From positions 1-64,000 of the forward strand of contig JAZQGH010000083.1 in assembly GCA_045539925.1 (NCBI GenBank): a DNA stretch of 64,000 bases, given 5' to 3'. The position numbers and the translations under genes are program-made. The notes under the pieces were generated by a model, which was not told the origin of the DNA, did no database searches, and saw only the letters and a program-made list of their open reading frames with translations. This DNA is from SFWF01 sp045539925. GTDB taxonomy: Bacteria > Bacillota > Clostridia > Oscillospirales > Acutalibacteraceae. The first letter of the stretch is position 1. Every line of letters starts with the position of its first letter. Below are positions 6,445 to 14,107 of this stretch, piece after piece.

Positions 6445-7095
6445 ATGAAAACAACTGTCAAAATTCCTGATTACACAAGAGGAGAAGAGATATTTAACGC
6501 TGTATCGCATATAGCGGGTGGGGGACTATGTATCATCGGCACAGCAATACTGCTCATTGTCGCTGCCGCAAAGACAAACGCCGTAGTATTTATAAGTTGT
6601 GCTATATACGGAGCAACTATGATACTGCTCTATACAATGTCAAGCCTTTATCATATGTTTAAATACGGAAAAGCCAAAAGGTTTTTCCGTATTATGGACC
6701 ATAATAGTATATTTTTACTTATAGCAGGCACCTACACCCCCTATTCGCTTATTGCCCTTCGGGGGACAGTGGGTTGGTTGCTTTTTGGTGCGGTATGGTT
6801 TTTGGGTATTATCGGTATAATCTTAAACTCCATATCCCTCGAAAAATTTAAGAGGCTTTCTATGGTATGTTATATCTGTATGGGTTGGGCAATTATCTTC
6901 ACAATAAAGCCTCTTATCGATAGCATAAGCATACTTGAGTTTGCATTTTTGTTTGCAGGAGGACTGATTTACACAGGTGGAATTTTTTTCTACAGTATAA
7001 AGAAAAGATATTTTCATTCTGTGTGGCATCTTTTCGTACTGTTGGGTACAATAGCCCAGTATATTTCAGTGTTTCACATAGTTTTGAGCCTCTAA
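6445..7095 (+). CDS. trhA: TrhA/hemolysin III family membrane protein (PAQR superfamily)
   Basis: Integral membrane protein of 216 residues with about seven hydrophobic segments. Family signatures include EEIFNAVSHIAGGGL at the N-terminus, SSLYHMF near residue 68, MDHNSIFLLIAGTYTPY near 95 and FHSVWHLFVLLG near the C-terminus; the conserved His and Asp are the presumed metal ligands of PAQR proteins. Bacterial members were named hemolysin III, and one has been linked to membrane energetics (TrhA); the role here is unknown. The ATG at 6445 has AGGAG upstream and its own promoter. It is divergent from the Lrp regulator. Confidence 0.88.
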   Translation: MKTTVKIPDYTRGEEIFNAVSHIAGGGLCIIGTAILLIVAAAKTNAVVFISCAIYGATMILLYTMSSLYHMFKYGKAKRFFRIMDHNSIFLLIAGTYTPYSLIALRGTVGWLLFGAVWFLGIIGIILNSISLEKFKRLSMVCYICMGWAIIFTIKPLIDSISILEFAFLFAGGLIYTGGIFFYSIKKRYFHSVWHLFVLLGTIAQYISVFHIVLSL

Positions 7096-7139
7096 AACAT
7101 CGGTCAGGGATAATTTAGGGTTATAAAAATATGCTCGTT

Positions 7140-7173
7140 TTTGCAATATAATTTGGCAGATTTGCAATACAAT
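7140..7173 (+). promoter_or_regulatory. Direct-repeat operator candidate before the uronate operon
   Basis: TTTGCAATATAAT (7140-7152) and TTTGCAATACAAT (7161-7173) are spaced 21 bp apart, two turns of the helix. They lie 55-85 bases before the GTG of the isomerase gene and suggest a regulator site. Confidence 0.4.
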
Positions 7174-7226
7174 ATTTCTGGATTCTATGGTAATATATGT
7201 GTATATACCTTAAAAGGGGGATTATC

Positions 7227-8588
7227 GTGAATAATAATTATATGTTGCAAAACAAAACGGCGGTAAAGCTTTATAAGGCTGTAAAAAACCTGCCTATTAT
7301 TGACTATCACTGCCATCTCTCTCCCAAAGAGATTTTCGAGGACAAGCCCTTCGATAATATCGGCGAGATATGGCTGGCAGGCGACCATTATAAGTGGCGC
7401 CTTATGAGAACTGCTGGAATAGACGAAAGATACATTACAGGAGACTCCTCGTGGTATGAGAAATTCGTCAGCTATATATCTGCGGTTGAATTTGCGGCAG
7501 GACATCCTCTCTATCACTGGTCTCAGATGGAGCTTTCAAACTATTTCGGTATAGATATGCCTCTTACATCTGAAAATGCCGATAAAATCTGGAATAAGGC
7601 AAACGAGCATATAAGAAACACCAAAATGTCTCCCCGTAAACTTATTGCCGACTCTAATGTAGAGATAATCTGCACCACCGATGACGTTGCCGATTCTCTC
7701 GAGTGGCACGAAAAGATAAGAAATGACAGCAGCATCACCGCAAAGGTGTTGCCCTCCTTCAGAAATGACAATCTTCTCCTTATGAGACGAGATGGCTATC
7801 TCGATTATGTGAAGAAGCTCTCTGATGTTGCAGGTGTTAATATTACCGACCTTGCCACCCTTAAAGAAGCTGTAGAAAAGCGTCTCAACTTCTTTGTAGA
7901 GCAGGGCTGTAAATATACCGATGTCGGTATTGCATATTTCCCCGATAAAATCGCAACCGAAGCTGAGGCAGAGGCTACCTGGAAAAAGGTTCTTGCAGAA
8001 GAGGAAATATCCGACTGCGAATACATCGCACTTATCGGCTACCTCTATCTATTCTTTGCTAAGCTTTATAAAGAACGCGACCTTGTTATGCAGTGGCACT
8101 TGGGAGTTATCAGAAACGCTAACGCCTCCCTTTTCAGACTTCTTGGTACCGACTGTGGAGTAGATGTTGTGGGCGACCTTATCAGCGGAGAGGCTCTTTG
8201 CTATATGCTCGACTCTATTAACGAAAACTCGGGACTTCCGCAGACCATACTATACACATTAAATCAGGATTGTGCCGCACAAATGGCTTGTATAGCCGCC
8301 GCATTCCCAGGTGTACGCGCAGGTGCCGCTTGGTGGTTCTGTGACCATAAGAGAGGCATCGAAGAGGAGATAAATTTCATTAGTGAGAGTGCCTGTCTTG
8401 GTTCCTTCCTCGGTATGCTTACTGACTCAAGAAGCTTTCTTTCCTATGCCCGTCACGAATATTTTAGAAGAATTCTTTGCAATATGATAGGTGACTGGGT
8501 AGAAAAGGGTGAGTATAACGAAGGTTCGGCAGAGAAACTTGCAGCTAAAATATGCTACAACAATGTAAAAGAACTTACAGAAAGATAG
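7227..8588 (+). CDS. uxaC: Uronate isomerase (glucuronate/galacturonate isomerase)
   Basis: Converts D-glucuronate to D-fructuronate and D-galacturonate to D-tagaturonate, the first cytosolic step of hexuronate use. It is an amidohydrolase-fold enzyme of 453 residues, close to the usual 460-470. Metal ligands are visible as His28 and His30 in IIDYHCHLSP; later conserved blocks are MQWHLGVIRNAN and GAAWWFCDHKRGIEEE. The start is GTG 7227 with AAAGGGGG 6 bases upstream; an in-frame ATG at 7197 lacks a ribosome site. It is the first gene of an operon with a TIM-barrel epimerase and two oxidoreductases. The usual partners uxaB, uxuA, kdgK and kdgA are not in the window. Confidence 0.94.
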   Translation: MNNNYMLQNKTAVKLYKAVKNLPIIDYHCHLSPKEIFEDKPFDNIGEIWLAGDHYKWRLMRTAGIDERYITGDSSWYEKFVSYISAVEFAAGHPLYHWSQMELSNYFGIDMPLTSENADKIWNKANEHIRNTKMSPRKLIADSNVEIICTTDDVADSLEWHEKIRNDSSITAKVLPSFRNDNLLLMRRDGYLDYVKKLSDVAGVNITDLATLKEAVEKRLNFFVEQGCKYTDVGIAYFPDKIATEAEAEATWKKVLAEEEISDCEYIALIGYLYLFFAKLYKERDLVMQWHLGVIRNANASLFRLLGTDCGVDVVGDLISGEALCYMLDSINENSGLPQTILYTLNQDCAAQMACIAAAFPGVRAGAAWWFCDHKRGIEEEINFISESACLGSFLGMLTDSRSFLSYARHEYFRRILCNMIGDWVEKGEYNEGSAEKLAAKICYNNVKELTER

Positions 8589-8598
8589 GAGAAAAATT

Positions 8599-9444
8599 AT
8601 GGCAGATATTAAAATTTACGCATTTGCAGATGAGGCAAGCCCGAATATCGATGAGCAGATCGTCGCTATGAAGAAAAACGGACTTCAGGGTCTTGAGATC
8701 CGTAACGTAGACGGAACAAACATTTCTAAAATCACCTTGGAAAAGGCAAAAGAGGTTAGAAAAAAGATGGACGATGCAGGGCTGGTTGTCTGGTCTATGG
8801 GTTCGCCTATTGGTAAAATAAATATTGAGGGAGACGATTTTTCGGCTCATCTTGACGAATGTAAGCATACTATCGAGCTTGCTCAAATCTTAGGCGCAGA
8901 AAATCTTCGTATGTTCTCTTTCTTTATGCCTAAGGACAAAAATCCCGACGACTACAAAAATGAGGTCATTGACCGTCTCGGTAAATTTGTAGAGGTTGCA
9001 AAGGGCAGTGGCGTAGATCTTTGTCACGAAAACGAAAAGGGTATCTATGGTGATATAGCTGTTCGTTGTCTTGAGATTTTAAAGGCTGTGCCTGAGCTTA
9101 AGGGTGTTTTTGACCCCGCTAACTTTATTCAGTGCGGACAAAATACCTTAGAGGCGTGGGATATGCTTAAATCTTACATAAAATACTTTCATGTTAAGGA
9201 TGCTTTCTCGGATTGCTCTGTAGTTCCTGCTGGCAAGGGAGAAGGAAAGCTCGACATCATCGTTCCCGACTATATTAAAATGGGCGGAACAAACTTCACT
9301 ATAGAGCCTCATCTTGCCATATTCAAGGGTCTTGACGACTTAGAGCAGGAGGGTCAGGAAAGTAAGCTTGCTACCCGTTATGTATTCAAATCTAACGAAG
9401 AAGCTTTTGATGCCGCTTGCGCTGCCTTTAAGGCTCTTTTGTAA
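8599..9444 (+). CDS. Sugar phosphate isomerase/epimerase, xylose isomerase-like TIM barrel
   Basis: 281-residue TIM-barrel protein of the AP-endonuclease-2/IolE-like family, which isomerises or epimerises sugars with a divalent metal. Visible core residues are LCHENEKGIYG near 139, KGVFDPANFIQCG near 169, YFHVKDA near 195 and the final FTIEPHL near 232; Glu, Asp, His and Glu of these segments fit the usual metal site. It starts 10 bases after uxaC with AGGAG, so it belongs to the same operon. In this context it could epimerise a keto-sugar acid made by uxaC or a sugar oxidised by the downstream dehydrogenases. The exact substrate cannot be read from the sequence. Confidence 0.85.
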   Translation: MADIKIYAFADEASPNIDEQIVAMKKNGLQGLEIRNVDGTNISKITLEKAKEVRKKMDDAGLVVWSMGSPIGKINIEGDDFSAHLDECKHTIELAQILGAENLRMFSFFMPKDKNPDDYKNEVIDRLGKFVEVAKGSGVDLCHENEKGIYGDIAVRCLEILKAVPELKGVFDPANFIQCGQNTLEAWDMLKSYIKYFHVKDAFSDCSVVPAGKGEGKLDIIVPDYIKMGGTNFTIEPHLAIFKGLDDLEQEGQESKLATRYVFKSNEEAFDAACAAFKALL

Positions 9445-9453
9445 GGAGTATTC

Positions 9454-9705
9454 TTGTAGGCAATAATATTTGGGTTTTACATACTATGCGAATCCTGTAA
9501 GGATTTAGAAAGCTTTAACGAGACCCTTAAAAAGGTTGTAGATACTGCCTATAAAAATGTTTATATTTCGGGTGTCTGCGAAAGCGGGACAGCCGAAAAG
9601 GCACAAACCAAACACCTTTCGGCATGGCAGGATGACTGCAACGGACAAGCGCTATTCAATTGTATTAAACGCAGCTATGATTATCTCATAAGCTACGTAC
9701 TATAA
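9454..9705 (+). pseudogene. Small coding-like ORF with a stop codon at its start (82 codons)
   Basis: Between the epimerase and the first oxidoreductase a frame stays open for 82 codons (9460-9705) and reads like protein, with Cys-containing phrases ILCESCKDLESFN, SGVCESGTAEKAQ and WQDDCNGQALFNCI. A good ribosome site, AAGGAG (9443-9448), sits upstream. At the expected start position the frame reads TTG TAG (9454-9459), and no ATG, GTG or TTG follows near the beginning. Either the start was lost by mutation, making a recent pseudogene, or an unusual start such as ATA is used, or UAG is read through. The family is not recognised. The 9445-9731 gap contains nothing else obvious. Confidence 0.45.
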
Positions 9706-9731
9706 TTTAAAATTATCTGAGGTGAAAAATT

Positions 9732-10907
9732 ATGGATAAAAAGGTAAAATTAGGTATAATCGGCTTTGGCAATATGGGAAGCGGCCACGCAAAGAATATT
9801 ATGGCAGGCAGATGCCCTGAAATAGAGCTTGTTGCTGTTGCTGATGTTAAAGAAACCAGAAGAGAAGCAGCTAAGGAGCTTTACGGCGACAAGATTACCG
9901 TATTCGCAACGGCAGAAGAGCTTCTTGACAGCGGAATTGTAGATGCTGTTCTTGTTGCAGTTCCACACTACGATCATCCCACATATTCTATCGCAGCTAT
10001 GGAGCGCGGAATTCACGTTATGTGTGAAAAACCGGCAGGCGTTTACGCTAAAGCAGTCCGTGAGATGAACGAGGTTGCCGATAAGCACCCCGAGGTAGTT
10101 TTCGGTATGATGTTCAATCAGCGTACCAACCACGTTTACAGAAAGATGCGTGAGCTTGTGCAGTCAGGCAAATACGGTCAGATCCGCCGTACCAACTGGC
10201 TCATCACCAACTGGTACAGAACTCAGGCTTACTACGATTCAGGCGACTGGCGTGCAACCTGGAGCGGTGAGGGCGGCGGTGTTCTTCTCAACCAGTGCCC
10301 CCATCAGCTTGACCTCTGGCAGTGGATCTGCGGAATGCCCGTTAAGGTGCAGTCTAACCTCCGCCTCGGTCAGTGGCACGACATCGAGGTTGAAGACGAT
10401 GTTACTACATATGTAGAATATGCAAACGGTGCTACAGGTGTATTCATTACTACAACAGGTGACGCTTGCGGAACAAACCGTTTTGAGGTGCAGATGGACG
10501 GCGCTAAGCTGGTCGTTGAAAATGATGAGCTTACTGTTATCGAATTCGGCGAGAATGCCGCAGAATTCACCAAAACCTGTCCTGAAGGCTTCGGCAATAT
10601 TACCACCACCAAACTCGAGATTGAAACAGATGGACTCAACCCTCAGCACATCGGAGTGCTTAATGCATGGGCAGGTGCTATCCTTCGCGGTGAAGAGCTT
10701 GTTGCAAAGGGTCAGGAGGGTATTAACGGAGTTATGCTCTCTAACGCAATGCACCTTTCTTACTTCCTTGGCAAGGCTGTAGAGCTTCCTATTGACGAGG
10801 ATGTTTATTATGAAGAACTTATGAAGCGTGTTGCAACCTCACGCAGAAAAACAAACGTTAAGGAAATGGTTTCCGATACTTCCAGCTCTTACGCAGGAAC
10901 AAACTAA
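9732..10907 (+). CDS. Gfo/Idh/MocA-family oxidoreductase, first of a tandem pair
   Basis: NAD(P)-dependent sugar or cyclitol dehydrogenase of 391 residues. The Rossmann fold begins with GIIGFGNMGSGH near residue 9. The catalytic Lys lies in CEKPAG near 98, and the substrate domain carries GGGVLLNQCPHQLDLWQW near 178, where His is the proton relay in this family. It is preceded by GAGGTG. It follows the uxaC and epimerase genes and is followed by a close paralogue of the same length. It probably oxidises a sugar acid, inositol-like compound or glycoside intermediate of the pathway; the substrate is unknown. Confidence 0.88.
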   Translation: MDKKVKLGIIGFGNMGSGHAKNIMAGRCPEIELVAVADVKETRREAAKELYGDKITVFATAEELLDSGIVDAVLVAVPHYDHPTYSIAAMERGIHVMCEKPAGVYAKAVREMNEVADKHPEVVFGMMFNQRTNHVYRKMRELVQSGKYGQIRRTNWLITNWYRTQAYYDSGDWRATWSGEGGGVLLNQCPHQLDLWQWICGMPVKVQSNLRLGQWHDIEVEDDVTTYVEYANGATGVFITTTGDACGTNRFEVQMDGAKLVVENDELTVIEFGENAAEFTKTCPEGFGNITTTKLEIETDGLNPQHIGVLNAWAGAILRGEELVAKGQEGINGVMLSNAMHLSYFLGKAVELPIDEDVYYEELMKRVATSRRKTNVKEMVSDTSSSYAGTN

Positions 10908-10992
10908 TCGCTACTGATAGGGTGAAACGACTAATCCGAACCCCGTTTAAAAAGGTCGATTTTCGCTCACTCTACCTTCGGAGGTGTCCGAA

Positions 10993-12168
10993 ATGAAAAA
11001 TGTAAAATTTGGTATAATCGGAATAGGCAATATGGGCTCTGCCCATCTTGCCTGCCTTAAAAACGGAGAGATTGAGGGAGCAACGGTAGTTGCAGCCTGT
11101 GATATAAGTCACGAAAAGCGTAAAAAAGCAGTTGAAAAACACCCTAATATACATATCTTCAAATCCGCAGAAGACCTTATAGGAAGCGGTGAGGTAGACG
11201 CAGTTATTGTCGCTACTCCCCATAGGTTCCATGCAGATATTGCTATAAAGGCATTGGACGCAGGACTTAATGTTTTGGTAGAAAAACCTGAAGATATTAC
11301 TGTCACTAAGGCTAAATTGCTTAATGATAAGGCTAAAAAGTCGGGCAAGGTTTTCGGCATAATGTTTAATCAGCGTACCAACCCCCTTTTCCGTGAAGCT
11401 AGGGAGATTGTCAGAAGCGGTAAGATGGGCAATCTGAAACGTTCGGTTTGGATAATCACCAACTGGTACAGAACTCAGGCATACTACGACTCGGGTGACT
11501 GGCGTGCAACCTGGGCAGGTGAGGGCGGTGGAGTGCTTTTAAATCAAGCCCCCCACAACCTCGATATCTGGCAGTGGATCTGCGGAATGCCCATAAAGGT
11601 GCAGGCAAAGTGTGAGGTGGCAAAATACCACAATATCGAGGTAGAAGATGAGGCTGTTATAAACGTTGTTTTTGAGGGTGGGGCTAACGGAACCTTCATC
11701 ACCTCAACGGGTGAATATCCCGGAACAAACCGTCTTGAAATCTCGGGAGAGCAGGGTAAAATCGTGCTCGAAAACAATCTTCTTAAATGGTGGAAGCTTG
11801 AACAAAGCGAGGCAGAATTCCGTTTTGCATCTAAAGAAGGCTTCGAGAAGATTGATATGCAGTATTTAGAGATAAAGCCCACTTCTAAGGAAACTGCCCA
11901 TAGAGGAATACTCCAAAACTTTACAAATGCTATACTTTTCGGTGAGGAGCTTATTGCCCCTGGATGTGACGGCATTAACGAACTTACCATATCCAATGCG
12001 GCATATCTTTCTGCCTGGAATAAGGGTGAAGAGATAGCCCTTCCTTTTAACTCGGCAGAGTTCGATTACGAACTTGCCTGTCGCGCAGAAAAATCCTCAC
12101 CTCATCAAAATAAAGGTGCTGCTCTATCGGGAGAAGGCTATTCTTCCCGCTGGAGCGTCAGATGGTAA
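10993..12168 (+). CDS. Gfo/Idh/MocA-family oxidoreductase, second of a tandem pair
   Basis: Paralogue of the preceding gene and also 391 residues. The nucleotide site is GIIGIGNMGSAH, the catalytic Lys is in VEKPED, and the active-site block GGGVLLNQAPHNLDIWQW is nearly identical to its partner's; ITNWYRTQAYYDSGDWRATW is shared exactly. The start is ATG 10993 with GGAGGTG 6 bases upstream; a GTG at 10984 is part of the ribosome site. The divergent N- and C-terminal parts suggest two related but distinct substrates, or a heteromer. The C-terminus is Ser- and Trp-rich (GYSSRWSVRW). The operon ends at the terminator at 12172. Confidence 0.88.
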   Translation: MKNVKFGIIGIGNMGSAHLACLKNGEIEGATVVAACDISHEKRKKAVEKHPNIHIFKSAEDLIGSGEVDAVIVATPHRFHADIAIKALDAGLNVLVEKPEDITVTKAKLLNDKAKKSGKVFGIMFNQRTNPLFREAREIVRSGKMGNLKRSVWIITNWYRTQAYYDSGDWRATWAGEGGGVLLNQAPHNLDIWQWICGMPIKVQAKCEVAKYHNIEVEDEAVINVVFEGGANGTFITSTGEYPGTNRLEISGEQGKIVLENNLLKWWKLEQSEAEFRFASKEGFEKIDMQYLEIKPTSKETAHRGILQNFTNAILFGEELIAPGCDGINELTISNAAYLSAWNKGEEIALPFNSAEFDYELACRAEKSSPHQNKGAALSGEGYSSRWSVRW

Positions 12169-12170
12169 AA

Positions 12171-12203
12171 AAACCTGTTCTCTGTGAGAGAACAGGTTTT
12201 TTT
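12171..12203 (+). terminator. Terminator of the sugar-acid operon
   Basis: AACCTGTTCTC (12172-12182), 5-base loop, GAGAACAGGTT (12188-12198), then a run of T. A strong intrinsic terminator facing the convergent GH13 gene. Confidence 0.88.
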
Positions 12204-12239
12204 AGTTTCTTTACTCCAAATATTGACAAAGAGCCTTTT

Positions 12240-14105
12240 TTACACCTTGGCTTTAATAAGGGCAAAGCTCATAGGGGGAAGCTCCAAAAATCCATCCTTT
12301 GGACGGTTGCCGAAAATAACTTCACCACCGTCAAACTCAAAGGGAACGGTTATCCAGTCGGTCTCATTCCAACGGTTTACCGCAACAAGAAACTCTTCAT
12401 TATTGCCTTTGCGCATAAATGCCATAGAGCCAAGACCACCCACAAGGGGATAAAAAATTCCGTCAGAAAAAATATCGTTTTCTCTTCGAATCTTTCCAAG
12501 CCATTTATAAAACTCAAGCAGTTCGCTGTTTTCCTTGCCCCAAGGGTATGAGCCTCGGCAAAACGGGTCGCCAAAGCCTTCAAGACCTGCCTCGTCTCCG
12601 TAATAAAGAGAGGGGACTCCTGGGAGTGTATACTGAATTACTGCTGCTAGCTTTTGTTTTTTTACAGCCTTATCGTATTCCTCTTCAGAGAGGGTTTTAG
12701 CAGACTGCTCCGCGCGGGTAGGCGGATATTCCTTTGTGCCAAGCTTTGTTAAAAGCCGTGGGGTGTCGTGGGTGCCGAGATGGTTCATCAACACATTGGT
12801 TGCGGGCAGGGGATAGTCCTCAAGAATGTCGGCAACCCTGTCAATAAAGTCCTTGCCGTCTCCACCGTTTATATATTCTGTTATAGCGTCGGCAAAGGGA
12901 TAATTCATAACCGAGTCAAGCTGTTTTCCTCTGAGATACCGTCTTCTTGTGCCGTAGCTTATCTTGTTGGTTGCATCCTCCCAAACCTCTCCTAAAAGAA
13001 AGCCGTCGGGGTCTTCGGTCTTGATGGCTGTGCGAATGTTATCTAAAATGCTGTCGGGAAGCTCGTCTGCAACATCCAGTCGCCATCCTTTAACCCCCAT
13101 TCGCATCCAGTGTCTGATAACTCCGTTTTCGCCCGTTATAAAGCGGTCGAATTCGGGGTTTTCTTCTACAGTTTCGGGAAGGGTAGAGATTCCCCACCAA
13201 GAGTGATAGCTTTCGGGCCAGTTTTTAAACTTAAACCAGTCTCTATATGTCGAGTTCCTGTCTTTATAGGCTCCTCCCTCTCCGTATCGTCCCTGCTTGT
13301 TGAAATATACACTGTCGTCCCCTGTGTGGGAGAAAACACCGTCAAGAATAATATAAATTCCGAGCTTTTTAGCCTCGTCGCAAAGTCTTTTAAGGTCATT
13401 TGAGTCGCCGAGCAGAGGGTCTATCTTCATATAGTCGGCGGTGTTGTATCGGTGGTTTGAGTGTGCCTCGAAAATAGGGTTTAAATAGATACAGGAAACG
13501 CCAAGTTCCTTAAGATAGGTCAGTTTTTCGGTAATTCCCTCAAGGTCTCCGCCGTAGTAATCGTTGCCAAGAGAACAAGCACCGTTATTCTGTCGGTATT
13601 CGGGCTGTTTAGACCAGTTTGCGGTAATATACCTGTCGTCGGGCACATTTTTCTTCTTTTTGCCCGAGTTTTTAAATCTGTCGGGGAATATCTGATAAAT
13701 AATTCCGCCCTTTATCCAGTCGGGGGTGGTGTAGTTGGCATCATAGCAGGTAAGCTGCCACCATTTTCCCTCTTTGGAAACGTGTCCGATATTATGTTCA
13801 AATGCAGTGACCGAAAAATCTCCGTAATCGCTTGTATAACTGAAACAGTAGAAATAAAGCCCCTCTGTAAAGGTGCGTTCGATTTCATAGAAACGGTAGC
13901 CGTCGAGCCACTCAGCAGTCTCCATTTTAATATACATAGTATCTTCGCCGTCTCGACGTAAGCATAAAAACGCCTCGTGTACACGGGCATCATTATGGAG
14001 CAAAAGCCGTAGCTTTAGGCTCTCGCCCGAAGCTACAGCTCCGAATTTTGATTTATATAACGGATTTCGTGAATCAAAGGGATAATACACTTTAATCTTC
14101 TCCAA
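12240..14105 (-). CDS. GH13 alpha-glucan hydrolase (neopullulanase/cyclomaltodextrinase type)
   Basis: Glycoside hydrolase family 13 enzyme of 621 residues with no signal peptide, so it acts in the cytoplasm on maltodextrins or glycogen fragments. An N-terminal beta-sandwich (about residues 1-130) precedes the barrel, as in neopullulanases. Catalytic regions appear in order: DGVFSH (region I), GWRLDVADE with the nucleophile Asp (II), GEVWED with the acid/base Glu (III) and LGTHDTPRLL (IV). It lies 2 bases downstream of glgP on the same strand, so the two form an operon: GlgP shortens chains and this enzyme handles limit dextrins. Pullulanase or amylase activity cannot be separated by eye. Confidence 0.9.
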   Translation of the reverse strand: MEKIKVYYPFDSRNPLYKSKFGAVASGESLKLRLLLHNDARVHEAFLCLRRDGEDTMYIKMETAEWLDGYRFYEIERTFTEGLYFYCFSYTSDYGDFSVTAFEHNIGHVSKEGKWWQLTCYDANYTTPDWIKGGIIYQIFPDRFKNSGKKKKNVPDDRYITANWSKQPEYRQNNGACSLGNDYYGGDLEGITEKLTYLKELGVSCIYLNPIFEAHSNHRYNTADYMKIDPLLGDSNDLKRLCDEAKKLGIYIILDGVFSHTGDDSVYFNKQGRYGEGGAYKDRNSTYRDWFKFKNWPESYHSWWGISTLPETVEENPEFDRFITGENGVIRHWMRMGVKGWRLDVADELPDSILDNIRTAIKTEDPDGFLLGEVWEDATNKISYGTRRRYLRGKQLDSVMNYPFADAITEYINGGDGKDFIDRVADILEDYPLPATNVLMNHLGTHDTPRLLTKLGTKEYPPTRAEQSAKTLSEEEYDKAVKKQKLAAVIQYTLPGVPSLYYGDEAGLEGFGDPFCRGSYPWGKENSELLEFYKWLGKIRRENDIFSDGIFYPLVGGLGSMAFMRKGNNEEFLVAVNRWNETDWITVPFEFDGGEVIFGNRPKDGFLELPPMSFALIKAKV

Positions 14106-14107
14106 AA

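Noticed and set aside
10239..10754. 171-codon antisense frame in the first oxidoreductase
   Set aside because: It lies wholly within a well-supported gene; composition (Cys, His and Ser scattered) is not protein-like.
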